NCBI RefSeq assembly: GCF_026168755.1
Contig: NZ_JAPFDR010000034.1
Location: forward strand, 1 to 35,875
Length of the DNA stretch: 35,875 bases
Direction: 5' to 3'
DNA from: Clostridium sp.
GTDB lineage: Bacteria > Bacillota > Clostridia > Clostridiales > Clostridiaceae
Positions 27,601-35,875 of the stretch are shown here, piece after piece. Each line of letters starts with the position of its first letter. The stretch's first letter is position 1. The notes beneath the pieces are model-generated. The model searched no databases, was not told the DNA's origin, and saw only the letters and a program-made list of their open reading frames with translations. Position numbers and translations under genes: made by a program.

Positions 27601-30600
27601 TGCTCTTATTTTTGTAGTATTTATAGCATCAAAAGTTATTTCTTCTGTACCTTCTACAGTAAATCCAGTAGTCTTACTTTGATTTGATACTTTTACCCAA
27701 TCTTTACCATCAAAGTATTCAACTATTATTTCACTTGGTATTGCTACACCACTATCACTATATAATGAAAGTCCTATTCTACTTATTGTATACTCTTTAT
27801 CAAACTCAATACCTACATAATCATCATAGTTTTGACTTGCTTTCCCCCAGTTTGTCCATCTGTTTTGAGGATCATTCCCCTTAGATATTACACCATCATT
27901 TATATTATTAATATTATCTGGCCCTGGATATGATGTAAATGCCTTTGGATACTCTCCCTTTTCTCTTAAGGCAACATTCTTTTCTTCATAATTATCAGAA
28001 ACTACTATTATAGCCTTTGCTTGTATTCCAGATATACCTTCAATACTTCCTAATATTTCAACAGTTCCAAGCTTAGATACATCTTCTACTGTTAATTCTC
28101 TTTCCCAAATAACTTCCTTATCTTCTGTAGTTCCGTCATTAAACACTACTGATACAGTATTAGGAAGAGTTGCTACTTTACCAATCGCTGTTAATATTCT
28201 TACATCTTGTGCCCCAATCATGTCTCTAACTATAACATTCAATACTACTGGTATATTACTATTTTCTATACTTCCTCTTACCTCAAATACTCCAGGCTTT
28301 ACTAATTTATCTTCTGAAACATCTTCCCAAGTAACATTAACTTCATTTCTAGTTCCATCTATATATAATGCTGTTACTGTTTCAGGTAAATTTAATTTTC
28401 CATTCACAGGAACTGTAATATCACTAACATCATATCCAACAATCTTATTTTGGTTTAAATCCTCTTCTTCTACTGTATAAACATTTATAGTATCAGTAGT
28501 TAACCCATTACTTGTTGCAATTAAAGTGAATGATCCTGCATCCTTAGTTGATTGAACAATTACTAAAGCTTTACCATTAAAGGCTTCTCTCTTATTATCT
28601 TTATATCTTTCTACACTTGCAGCATTACCATTATCAACTCCAACAATTACTCCATTACCACTAACCTCAAAGTTAACTAGATTATTTGCATCTGGTACTA
28701 ATGTTCCATTTTCATCAACTATATCAACAGTTATATATGATAAATCATATCCATCAGCTTCTATAACTTGTCTATCTGCACTTAAATCTATTGCTTTAGC
28801 TTCATTTGCAGTTTTAACTACATCTCTCGCAATTTCTTCACCATTTTCATCCTTTGCAACAGCAGTCAATTTACCAGGTTTATACTCAACTCTAAACTCT
28901 AAATGTAGTTTACCATCATCAGTCTCTTTATATTGTCCATTATATCCAGCATCAGTAACTTCATATTCATCACTTGCAACTAATGAACCTAATTCATCAC
29001 TATTAACATCTTCGTTATAATATAAATCTACACTATTTGCATTTGTGTATGCTTTAACTAATATTTTATTACCATCAACTTTTATACTATCATCATTTTC
29101 CCAATTCCAATGTGGTAATAAGTGTACCATTGGCTCATCAGACCATTGACTTTGATAGAAATAATATATATCCTTTTCAAAACCTGCTGTATCTATTGCT
29201 CCAAAGTATGATGATTTAGCTGGGAATGTACTATAATATGGCGTTGGCTCTCCTATATAGTCAAACCCAGTCCAAATATATTCCCCTAAAACATATTCTC
29301 TATCTCTATCTCTCTTCCATGCATCTTCTGCAGTTCTTCCCCAACCAACATGATCATTATCATAGTCAGATTGTTGTAAATCATCATGTGTATGACTGCT
29401 TGTATTTTCTGGATGAGAATAAACTCCCCTGCTTCTTGTTGCTGATGAAGTTTCTGATCCATATAAAACCCAATCTGGATACTTTTCATGGAAAGAATCA
29501 TAATTCGCTTCAGCATAATTAAATCCAACAACATCAAATACACTTGCTACATTCTCATGTCCACCTGTTCCTTCACCCATTCTGAATTTATCTTCACCAA
29601 ATGTAGTTGGACGTGTTGTATCTATTTCCTTAACCCAACTTTGAAGATTTTTTGCAGTTTCTATAGCTTTAGTTTGATTAGATTCCCATATTTCATTTCC
29701 TAATGACCACATAATTATACTTGGTGCATTCTTACCTCTATTAACCATTTGCTTAACATCATATTCAGCCCAAGTCATATCATCATGGATTGATTTTTGT
29801 TCAAAGAATCTTCCATAATCATAAGTCTTCTTACCACCATACCAAGTATCAAATGCTTCATCTATTAATAAAATTCCCTCTTCATTACAAATATCTATTA
29901 ATACTTGTGCTGCTGGATTATGTGTAACTCTAATAGAATTTACTCCCATATCCTTTAATATTTTAACTTGTCTTCTTATAGCAGCCTCATTTCCAACCGC
30001 TCCTAATGCCCCTTGATCATGGTGCATACAAACACCTTCAAGCTTCATTTGCTCTCCATTTAAGAAGAAACCATTATCAGTAGTAACATCAAACCATCTC
30101 ATACCAAATTCTGTTTCATATTCATCTACAACTTCATTATCAATTAATACTGTTGTAACAACACTATATAAATAAGGATTTTCAGTTGCCCAAAGTTCAG
30201 GATTTTTAACCTCTATATTTTGGTCATATTTATATGTGCTATTGGCATTTATAACTTGTGTTGATGTACTATCTCCAACCTTGTTCCCCTTAGCATCATA
30301 TATAGTTGATATTAAATTAACTTCTTTATCACTGCCTTCTTCGTTTGCTATATCTGTTTTTATATTAACTGTAGCTTTACCTGTTGCATATTCACTTTCC
30401 AAATTAGGAGTAGTTACATATGTTCCATATTGTTCTACATGAACCTTATCTGTTACTGTAAGTTTAACATCTCTATATATTCCACTACCTGAATACCATC
30501 TACTACTTGGTTGCCTATTGTTAACCTTTACTGAAATTACATTTTCAGTAACTCCATCACATATTAAATTATCTGTTATATCAAATGAAAATGGTGTATA

Positions 30601-31047
30601 TCCATAAGGATGATTACCAACTTGTTCGCCATTTACATAGATGTAACTATCCATATAAACTCCATCAAAATCAATTGTTATCTTTTTTCCTTCCATTTCT
30701 TTTGGAAGTACAAAAGATTTTCTATACCATCCAACACCACCATCTAAAAATCCGCCTTCATGTGTTGATGGAGAATTTTTATTAAAATCTTGCTCTATAC
30801 TCCAATCATGTGGTAATGTTAGACTTCTCCATGACTTATCATCATAATTTTTATTCTTCGCATCTGGTACATCCCCTAAATTAAATTTCCATCCATCATT
30901 AAATAATGTTGAACGTTGAAACCCTGCTTCTGCCATATTAACCCTGGATACCTTATTACCAATACCTTCAGCAAAGGTTACCACTCCTGAAGATGTAGTT
31001 ATTAGTGTTAAAGATAAAATAGTACTTAATATCTTTTTATACTTCAT
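24619..31047 (-). CDS. Giant cell-wall-anchored GH2 beta-galactosidase-like protein
   Basis: Secreted exoglycosidase anchored to peptidoglycan by sortase, 2142 residues from the ATG at 31047 (after GGGGGG; longer TTG/ATG starts overlap that site). In order: signal peptide (1-26), GH2 sugar-binding domain (about 45-200), Ig-like domain (to about 320), TIM barrel (to about 640) with acid/base E452 (SLGNE) and nucleophile E532 (YGSE), DUF4982-like and C5-like sandwiches (to about 860), Big_4 pair, F5/8C discoidin (about 1023-1171), cadherin-like domain, Big domain, a second Big_4 pair, second discoidin (about 1511-1697), second cadherin-like domain, about four FIVAR helical repeats (1800-2069), an Asn/Ser/Gly linker, LPKTG (2110-2114), membrane helix and KKKED. 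Beta-galactosidase is the best guess; GH2 also includes glucuronidases and mannosidases. It probably trims host glycans. Confidence 0.9.
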   Translation of the reverse strand: MKYKKILSTILSLTLITTSSGVVTFAEGIGNKVSRVNMAEAGFQRSTLFNDGWKFNLGDVPDAKNKNYDDKSWRSLTLPHDWSIEQDFNKNSPSTHEGGFLDGGVGWYRKSFVLPKEMEGKKITIDFDGVYMDSYIYVNGEQVGNHPYGYTPFSFDITDNLICDGVTENVISVKVNNRQPSSRWYSGSGIYRDVKLTVTDKVHVEQYGTYVTTPNLESEYATGKATVNIKTDIANEEGSDKEVNLISTIYDAKGNKVGDSTSTQVINANSTYKYDQNIEVKNPELWATENPYLYSVVTTVLIDNEVVDEYETEFGMRWFDVTTDNGFFLNGEQMKLEGVCMHHDQGALGAVGNEAAIRRQVKILKDMGVNSIRVTHNPAAQVLIDICNEEGILLIDEAFDTWYGGKKTYDYGRFFEQKSIHDDMTWAEYDVKQMVNRGKNAPSIIMWSLGNEIWESNQTKAIETAKNLQSWVKEIDTTRPTTFGEDKFRMGEGTGGHENVASVFDVVGFNYAEANYDSFHEKYPDWVLYGSETSSATRSRGVYSHPENTSSHTHDDLQQSDYDNDHVGWGRTAEDAWKRDRDREYVLGEYIWTGFDYIGEPTPYYSTFPAKSSYFGAIDTAGFEKDIYYFYQSQWSDEPMVHLLPHWNWENDDSIKVDGNKILVKAYTNANSVDLYYNEDVNSDELGSLVASDEYEVTDAGYNGQYKETDDGKLHLEFRVEYKPGKLTAVAKDENGEEIARDVVKTANEAKAIDLSADRQVIEADGYDLSYITVDIVDENGTLVPDANNLVNFEVSGNGVIVGVDNGNAASVERYKDNKREAFNGKALVIVQSTKDAGSFTLIATSNGLTTDTINVYTVEEEDLNQNKIVGYDVSDITVPVNGKLNLPETVTALYIDGTRNEVNVTWEDVSEDKLVKPGVFEVRGSIENSNIPVVLNVIVRDMIGAQDVRILTAIGKVATLPNTVSVVFNDGTTEDKEVIWERELTVEDVSKLGTVEILGSIEGISGIQAKAIIVVSDNYEEKNVALREKGEYPKAFTSYPGPDNINNINDGVISKGNDPQNRWTNWGKASQNYDDYVGIEFDKEYTISRIGLSLYSDSGVAIPSEIIVEYFDGKDWVKVSNQSKTTGFTVEGTEEITFDAINTTKIRALLKEDTAENKAVGLTEFEVYSNVMVSKGTALLNDIKVNGVAIEGFTENNTEYSVVLPYGSETPVVSATAKDNASVFIVPALTSNGVAKVLVTAEDGVTKNVYSIRFREEEAKLDNVEISLSKEDITEDDVVDINVDAKLQDNSTVAMSNLDIKYYVTSENNGEAKIDGNKLSAYTAGDISLYAEVTYKGVTKVSNTINFTILENTAQKTAIAYEKVIVETEKGVKPELPTKVKATFDIGLPRDVEVTWDEIDESKYNEYGVFEVKGSVEGQELKVTAKVIVKGISALGNVSLVTNIGVEPNLPDTVKAYYTDGSTKDLSVAWEDYNKELLLQEGVFEVTGVVDGVNSKVKANIRVSSNVVKGDNIARARNGYDLPMAIASYTNDTKVDAASQDSIEKVNDGLIEHNPNAANNRWSNWKRGDKNSSEWVGIIFGVADPLERYINNLEVDFFEDNGTKIPSNITIQYYVGDEIVKPENPAHVLEETNSPLNDENNWRNVTNLVANPSSTSGSDTNYYTFDMVKTYALRIKMDAQSNMGLGITEIKAFEERVVANNDFEVKSIKVNGNDLEGFNPEILDYSLALKKGEALPEITVDVNNNAAVTTVYTVESSEKSTYAINGKEKFDVVITSEDGLKEVRYTIAISREDEENIIDKSLLQYTIEYAEKVKADGALEGVVPAVVREFNDSLENAKIVLANEKATEAEVDAITDRLLNAIWMLEFKGGDKETLKVNIELVEKLNKNDYTKESWENLQAKLSIAKEVYEDENALVDEIEEAINNLQDAINTLVKKDVNKILLQELVTMIGGLNSNEYIYTTWENLDKNLELANKVLINEEATQEEVDMAYNNLLRAYLELRLKPSKDKLEDLINKAEALNKENYTEETWEKVESALKKAKVVMTNENATEEEITEVENELEVAMEGLIASNSENNNNNSNSGNNNGTTNNGGNVGSNTNNNSNNATNLPKTGAATSVATVLALGSLFVGCGASMIKKKED

Positions 31048-31578
31048 TCTCTTTCCCCCCATTATTAATTTCTTATACAATTTAATCGTTTACTATAAAT
31101 GTAGCATTTTAATGGAAATATTTTATTTTAGATACTTCCACTTTAATCAATTAATTACTTTTTTATTTAGTACTCGTATTTTTCTACTCCTCTCTAAACT
31201 TTTTTATAAATTTATATAAATATTAATTTATATTCTACTTTAACAAATAATAAAAGTTTCTAATATTTAGAGTGTTATGCCTATAGATACTAAATTCTTT
31301 ACTACCTTTTTAAATTTATCAATAATAGCTTATTTTTAGGCATGACAATTTGACTTATCTAAATAAAACTTCTATCAGATAAGTCTCCTAATGCCCACTT
31401 AAGGTAACACGGCTCATTCCTGCTTTATATTCTTTAATCCAATATATCAACTTTTACTATTATTGTAAATATTTCTGAAGAATTTTTTCTCAGCAACTTT
31501 ATTATGTTTTGACGCAATATATTAATAATAAAAAATACTTTTCTAATCTATTATTCATTTAGTTTATCTTTATAAATG
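31048..31578. other. Spacer without a gene, with structured or remnant sequence
   Basis: About 530 nt between the two surface-enzyme genes. There is no complete gene. A hairpin GACTTATCT (31352-31360) / AGATAAGTC (31377-31385) and a wider pairing GTTATGCCT (from about 31273) / AGGCATGAC (about 31338-31346) are visible. Next to them, 31388-31453 on the minus strand is an open stretch of 21 codons ending in TAG that reads like the tail of a protein (IKEYKAGMSRVTLSGH). It may be a degraded gene end with its old terminator, or part of a leader RNA for the GH2 gene. The segment is less AT-rich than its flanks. Confidence 0.35.
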
Positions 31579-31626
31579 AAAGGATACTTTAAAATATAAT
31601 CTTAATAATATTTTAAAGTATCCTTT
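31579..31626 (-). terminator. Terminator of the GH84 gene
   Basis: Perfect 19-bp stem (31579-31597 with 31608-31626), 5 nt past the GH84 stop codon. The T-run on the minus strand is short, so it may act partly as an mRNA-stabilising hairpin. Confidence 0.75.
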
Positions 31627-31631
31627 TAATC

Positions 31632-34600
31632 TTATTTTAATATCTTTTTCTTCTTAAATATTAATACTCCACCAAATATTAATACTCCTGCTATTATCAA
31701 AATTACTGATGATGAAACTACATCTCCAGTCTTTGGTAACTTTTCATTACTTTCATCTCTACTTAAACTATCTAAATCATTACTCTCAGTTTCATTAGAA
31801 TTACTACTATTATCTTTTTCTACTAAAGACTCTTTAGCCCTTCTAAGATTTTCTACTGCTTCATCTACCTCTGTTTTAGTGGCTTCTTTATTACTTAATA
31901 CCTTACTAGCATTTGCTAATTCCTTCTTTACAAAATTAGCACTCTTTTCAGTATATTTAGATAAATCTAAAGCCTCTAATTCCCTAATCAATTCTTCAAG
32001 TAAAGATTTATCTGGAATTAATCTTAAACTTAAGTATTCTCTTATCAAAGTATTATATGCTTCATTTACCTCTTCTTGAGTTGCCTCATCATTATCTAAA
32101 ACTTTTTCTGCAATAGTAATTGCTTCTTTTAATGATTCTATAGTCTCCTCTATATACTTGTCACTCTCATTTTCAACTATATTCTTTGCCTTTTCTATAA
32201 TTGACTTTAATTCATCCTTATTTATTATATCGTTTGGTGTATTTTCACTTGATTTTTTTACTGTTATTATTTCATTTATAATTGGTTTAATACCATTCCA
32301 TACCAACTTAACATCTAAAACATTATTTAAATTACTAGTATCAAAATAATTATAAGAATTAGATAAAGTTCCAATCTCATGCCATCCATCTAAATCTCTT
32401 ATTTGAACGCTTGCATTTGAAATACCTGTTGGACCTTGCAAAATAATTAACTCACCAACTTCACTATAATCAGAAAGCCTATATAATAATTCACCCTCTA
32501 AAGTTTCTCCAGCTGGTGTATAAAATGTAGATAATTTTTTATCTATTACAGATTCAGAATTATTGCTTAATTCACCTTCTGGTTTAGCTATTAATGATAG
32601 ATTTGTATTTGTATCTATATTAATACCATCATTTATTAGTATTTCATTTAATGCTAACCATGCATTGCTATTATTTTTTGATATTAATCTAATATATCTA
32701 GCTTTTCTATTAACCCCTTCTATATTTCTATATCTATAAGGAGCCTTAAGTGTTGGGAAATTAGCCTCTCTACTTTCACCTGTTATTTCATCTATAACTT
32801 CCCATGTCTCTCCATCCAAAGATATTTCTAAGTTTCCATTTCTAAAATAGTCCTTTTCAGAATCACCTATTACTAAATCTATCTTATCAATATCAACTAC
32901 TCCACCTAAATCTACTTGTACATATTTATCTTTTCCCTGAGCTGAATTAAACCAAACCTTACTTTCTAATTTTTTATCAAAAACATTTTCTATACTTCCA
33001 CTATATATACCTCCATAATTATGAGTAATTTTTGTATCTTGAAATTTATTTAACGTAACTGATAATTTGTTTAAATCAAATGTTATATCATCATTTCTTT
33101 TATTTACTACTCTAATATATCTTGCTTCACTTGTATCTGTTGACTTAATCCATTCAACTCCATTAATAGAAGTTTCTACAGTTATATCTTGTGATGAAGC
33201 CTCACATATTACATTCTTAATTTTTTCGATTTCATTTAACTTAAATCCTAAATATTCATTTGCTTTTAATGTAATATTTGAAGCATTTAATATTTCTGTT
33301 TTTAATTCAGATATACTAACATTAATATTTTCTAGTTCTTTAACATTAGTAAATAAAACTGGTTTATTTTCTTCTTTATTTATTCTTATCTCTCTTACAG
33401 CTGTCCATAAATCCGGCTTGCCACCTGGTACTCCTGCAATTGTTGCCCTATATCTAATGTATCTTGCTTTTATAGATAAATCATTTTCTACTATTCTAGA
33501 TTCTGTTCTTTCTTCTCCAATTGGTATCCAAGTCTCACCATCCTCAGAATATTCTAAAATCCCCTTATGAAATCTATCATGATCAGTATCATTTCTTCCT
33601 TGAAGAATTTCTATATTATTAACTTCAATAACCTTTCCTAAATCAATACCATACCAATCTCCTACCTTTTGGAGAGTTTTAAAATAAGCATATGTTTCTT
33701 CGTCCCCATCAACTATTAAATCTAATTCATTTGAATTATATGAAGATATTGGTATTCTACTACTTGCTTGTGGATCAATTTGCATATATATTTTTGAATC
33801 TAAACTACTTATTAGTTCATTTGCAAATGGAATTAATCTCTTTGCTCCACTTTCAACAACAACATCTGGAGAATTTAATTTTTTAGTTGTAAACGTTTGA
33901 GATCTTTGTTTGAAAACTGTAGCGTTTGATAATTCAGTCCATGCTAAATCAAGATTTGATTCACTAATTGCAATAGCACTATTAACTGAAGATTTACATG
34001 CTTTTACTATATATTCTAAAGAGCCTAACCAAGGTTTTATTTCATTCTTCATTTTTTCATTTAAATTTTTTTCTGAATTAAATATCACAATTGACTCTAA
34101 TATCTTATCAAACTCATAAATTAATCTATTTCCTACCTCACTAATATCTTTACCACTATTATAATTATTTAAAAATAAATCTAAATCCTCTTTTATATAT
34201 TCTGACTCTTCTAAAACTAAGTTTCTATTACTTGGAGATGGATCACTTAAATGAGAAGCTATAATATGAAATTCTTCTGCTACTTCTGGATTTATATATT
34301 TAAATGAATCTTCCCAGCTCTTATCATCATTAAACTCATCAGTATTCCATGTATAATCTGCAATAGCAAAAATAGCTGTCTTTGATAATTCAGCATATTC
34401 TAATGGATTAGTTACTATTCCAGAAATATTATGAACCCCAGGGTCCATAACCTCTCCCTTTCCTAACATTAATCGTGATGAATTGTGTCCATTAACTGGC
34501 CAATTAAGCCACATATAAATATCTCTTCCTATTATATCTTTTGGCCATTGCATTTCAGACTCAACCACTTGCCCACAAACATCTACTCCAGTCCACATTA

Positions 34601-35711
34601 TCTCCACATTTTCAGGAACATTTGCTAATGCTTGTAAGTATGGTTTACCTTTCTCTCCTGTCCATGCTTGATTATAGTATGGCGGACAATATATCAATGA
34701 ATCACAATCACCCTTTTCCTTAACCCAATTAGCAACATCTGTAACAAGTCTTACATGCCAATCTTTATCAGTTAACGATTGATCAGTACTTATATCATCC
34801 ATAAATAGACCAAATTGTCGTACTCCAATACTATATAATTGTTCTAATTTATTCAATAATGTTTGAAGTTCATTATCATAATCATTCCATTTAATCATGT
34901 TAAACCCTGGATGGATAGCCCAAATAAATTGCGTTTTACTCTTGTGTCCTACATCTACTAATTCTTTTATTTCTGCTAATTTATCATCTGGATATAGTTC
35001 TCTCCATTGCCTATTATGGTATGGATTATCCTTAGGTGCAAATATATATGAATTCATTTTAAAGTTTCCACCAAACTCCATTAAACTCTTTCTATCTTCA
35101 TTTGACCAAGGATAACCATAAAACCCTTCAATAAATCCTCTCCATTTAGCATCTGCAAAATCTTCATACATAACATTTTTTATTTGATTATTTTCTATTT
35201 GATTAAATATCATTTTTAAAGTTGCTATACCATAATATGCAGAATCTGTTGTATCACCTAATATTGCAATAACTCCATTTTCTTTTAAACTATTATCTAC
35301 CTTTAAAACATAAGCATCTTCTTCTAAAAATATTTTTTCATTATAATCTATGTTTTCAGTAAAATAATTATCTACATACCCAGCAGATCCTCTTACTCCA
35401 ATAATAATATTAGTTTTATTTTCAACTATTTCATTAGAAAAAATATTATTAATACCATTTTCAGCCAAAATTTCAATGATAAAGTTTCTGGTAGATTCAT
35501 CAATTCCATCTTCAACCACTATGTTAACTTCATCTGTAATTCTAAAATTAGCTCCTAAATATGTTTCATTTTGTGGTAATGGGTATATTTCATAATTCTC
35601 TTCTAATTGAATATTGGTATTATTTTCTTTAGCATTAACCTTTATAGCTAAAGTATTAAATAAACCAATACTTATCGTAGTAGCTACTATTAAACTAGTT
35701 AATCTTTTCAT
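31632..35711 (-). CDS. Cell-wall-anchored GH84 beta-N-acetylhexosaminidase (NagH/NagJ type)
   Basis: Secreted enzyme of 1359 residues that removes beta-linked GlcNAc. In C. perfringens the family includes the mu-toxin NagH and the O-GlcNAcase-like NagJ. Signal peptide 1-27, GH20b-like N-terminal domain (about 35-180), GH84 barrel (about 190-460) with GFIEGFYGYPWS, APKDNPYH, AIHPG and the catalytic pair D305-D306 (FMDDIS), a helical region (to about 640), then four discoidin/CBM32-like sandwiches (about 645-778, 785-890, 895-1030, 1035-1153), two FIVAR repeats (about 1164-1298), an Asn/Ser/Glu linker, LPKTG (1325-1329), membrane helix and KKKKILK. No cohesin or dockerin is recognised, so surface anchoring replaces the complexes known from C. 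perfringens. The ATG at 35711 follows AGGGGGAG. Target: host mucin, hyaluronan or glycoproteins. Confidence 0.93.
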   Translation of the reverse strand: MKRLTSLIVATTISIGLFNTLAIKVNAKENNTNIQLEENYEIYPLPQNETYLGANFRITDEVNIVVEDGIDESTRNFIIEILAENGINNIFSNEIVENKTNIIIGVRGSAGYVDNYFTENIDYNEKIFLEEDAYVLKVDNSLKENGVIAILGDTTDSAYYGIATLKMIFNQIENNQIKNVMYEDFADAKWRGFIEGFYGYPWSNEDRKSLMEFGGNFKMNSYIFAPKDNPYHNRQWRELYPDDKLAEIKELVDVGHKSKTQFIWAIHPGFNMIKWNDYDNELQTLLNKLEQLYSIGVRQFGLFMDDISTDQSLTDKDWHVRLVTDVANWVKEKGDCDSLIYCPPYYNQAWTGEKGKPYLQALANVPENVEIMWTGVDVCGQVVESEMQWPKDIIGRDIYMWLNWPVNGHNSSRLMLGKGEVMDPGVHNISGIVTNPLEYAELSKTAIFAIADYTWNTDEFNDDKSWEDSFKYINPEVAEEFHIIASHLSDPSPSNRNLVLEESEYIKEDLDLFLNNYNSGKDISEVGNRLIYEFDKILESIVIFNSEKNLNEKMKNEIKPWLGSLEYIVKACKSSVNSAIAISESNLDLAWTELSNATVFKQRSQTFTTKKLNSPDVVVESGAKRLIPFANELISSLDSKIYMQIDPQASSRIPISSYNSNELDLIVDGDEETYAYFKTLQKVGDWYGIDLGKVIEVNNIEILQGRNDTDHDRFHKGILEYSEDGETWIPIGEERTESRIVENDLSIKARYIRYRATIAGVPGGKPDLWTAVREIRINKEENKPVLFTNVKELENINVSISELKTEILNASNITLKANEYLGFKLNEIEKIKNVICEASSQDITVETSINGVEWIKSTDTSEARYIRVVNKRNDDITFDLNKLSVTLNKFQDTKITHNYGGIYSGSIENVFDKKLESKVWFNSAQGKDKYVQVDLGGVVDIDKIDLVIGDSEKDYFRNGNLEISLDGETWEVIDEITGESREANFPTLKAPYRYRNIEGVNRKARYIRLISKNNSNAWLALNEILINDGINIDTNTNLSLIAKPEGELSNNSESVIDKKLSTFYTPAGETLEGELLYRLSDYSEVGELIILQGPTGISNASVQIRDLDGWHEIGTLSNSYNYFDTSNLNNVLDVKLVWNGIKPIINEIITVKKSSENTPNDIINKDELKSIIEKAKNIVENESDKYIEETIESLKEAITIAEKVLDNDEATQEEVNEAYNTLIREYLSLRLIPDKSLLEELIRELEALDLSKYTEKSANFVKKELANASKVLSNKEATKTEVDEAVENLRRAKESLVEKDNSSNSNETESNDLDSLSRDESNEKLPKTGDVVSSSVILIIAGVLIFGGVLIFKKKKILK

Positions 35712-35736
35712 TTTTTATACTCCCCCTATTATTTGT

Positions 35737-35758
35737 TAGTGTAAATTTTTCTACACTA
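35737..35758. promoter_or_regulatory. Inverted repeat upstream of the GH84 gene
   Basis: TAGTGTA (35737-35743) and TACACTA (35752-35758) with an 8-nt loop, 26 nt upstream of the start codon. It could be an operator or a leader hairpin. No clear promoter pair was found in 35760-35875. Confidence 0.35.
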
Positions 35759-35875
35759 CTTCTCTTTTTAAATCTTTATATATCAAGGTTTCGCAAGTTT
35801 TTTTGTATAAAAAAACAACGACCCCCTAATTTCATGTTAAAATTGAATCTCTTACAAAACAAAAATAACCATGAA

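Noticed and set aside
29286..29543. 85-codon minus-strand frame in another phase of the GH2 gene
   Set aside because: It overlaps the catalytic barrel of the GH2 enzyme, which continues without a break; there is no sign of a frameshift.
33067..33570. 167-codon open frame on the plus strand inside the GH84 gene
   Set aside because: It lies entirely opposite a well-supported enzyme gene, has no ribosome binding site I could support, and its hydrophobic Ser/Phe/Leu-rich product is what antisense reading of an AT-rich gene gives.

Overview
The window is very AT-rich (my estimate is about 27-30% GC). It has clostridial-style GGAGG ribosome binding sites, Gram-positive LPxTG surface proteins and a clostridial housekeeping set (rnr, secG, eno, gpmI). 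This fits a low-GC Firmicute, most likely Clostridium sensu stricto near C. perfringens, C. tertium or C. paraputrificum. The genus is an inference from protein style, not a database match. Every gene I support lies on the minus strand, so the window is read from high to low coordinates. No rRNA, tRNA, CRISPR array or intact insertion sequence was seen.

Layout from low to high coordinates. 1-571 has no gene and holds large palindromes, two of which share an apical motif. 582-3361 holds rnr and secG, each apparently its own unit. 3396-6227 is a tightly coupled trio: a UgtP/MGDG-synthase-like glycosyltransferase, a membrane-anchored NodB-type deacetylase and an LPG-synthase-TM/flippase-like membrane protein. 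6519-7814 is eno and 8020-8604 a very small kinase-fold protein. 8751-13228 is a sugar locus: a GH1 glycosidase, a GntR/HutC regulator, a DUF4300-type lipoprotein and a ROK sugar kinase. 13463-14329 is a DegV/FakB protein and 14501-16033 is gpmI. 16303-24421 is a complete kdpFABC-kdpDE potassium system, including a 29-residue kdpF. 24619-35711 encodes two giant cell-wall-anchored exoglycosidases, a GH2 beta-galactosidase-like protein (2142 aa) and a GH84 hexosaminidase (1359 aa). Both carry discoidin/CBM32-like and FIVAR modules and an LPKTG sorting signal.

How the parts fit: the two surface enzymes would strip galactose and N-acetylglucosamine type sugars from host mucin or glycosaminoglycans. 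The GH1, ROK and GntR genes would handle imported beta-glycosides, and eno and gpmI belong to lower glycolysis. Promoter reading shows the same TGTCTATA core, resembling sites of HutC-type regulators, over the -35 boxes of both the GH1 and ROK genes, so these two genes may form a small GntR regulon. The kdp promoter has helically phased TTAAGA repeats that look like KdpE sites.

The most interesting candidates for new biology are: (a) the glycosyltransferase-deacetylase-flippase trio, which could make and display a de-N-acetylated aminoglycolipid; (b) the palindromic repeat family at the start of the window; (c) the duplicated four-domain cassette in the GH2 protein and the adhesin-like tail it shares with the GH84 protein.
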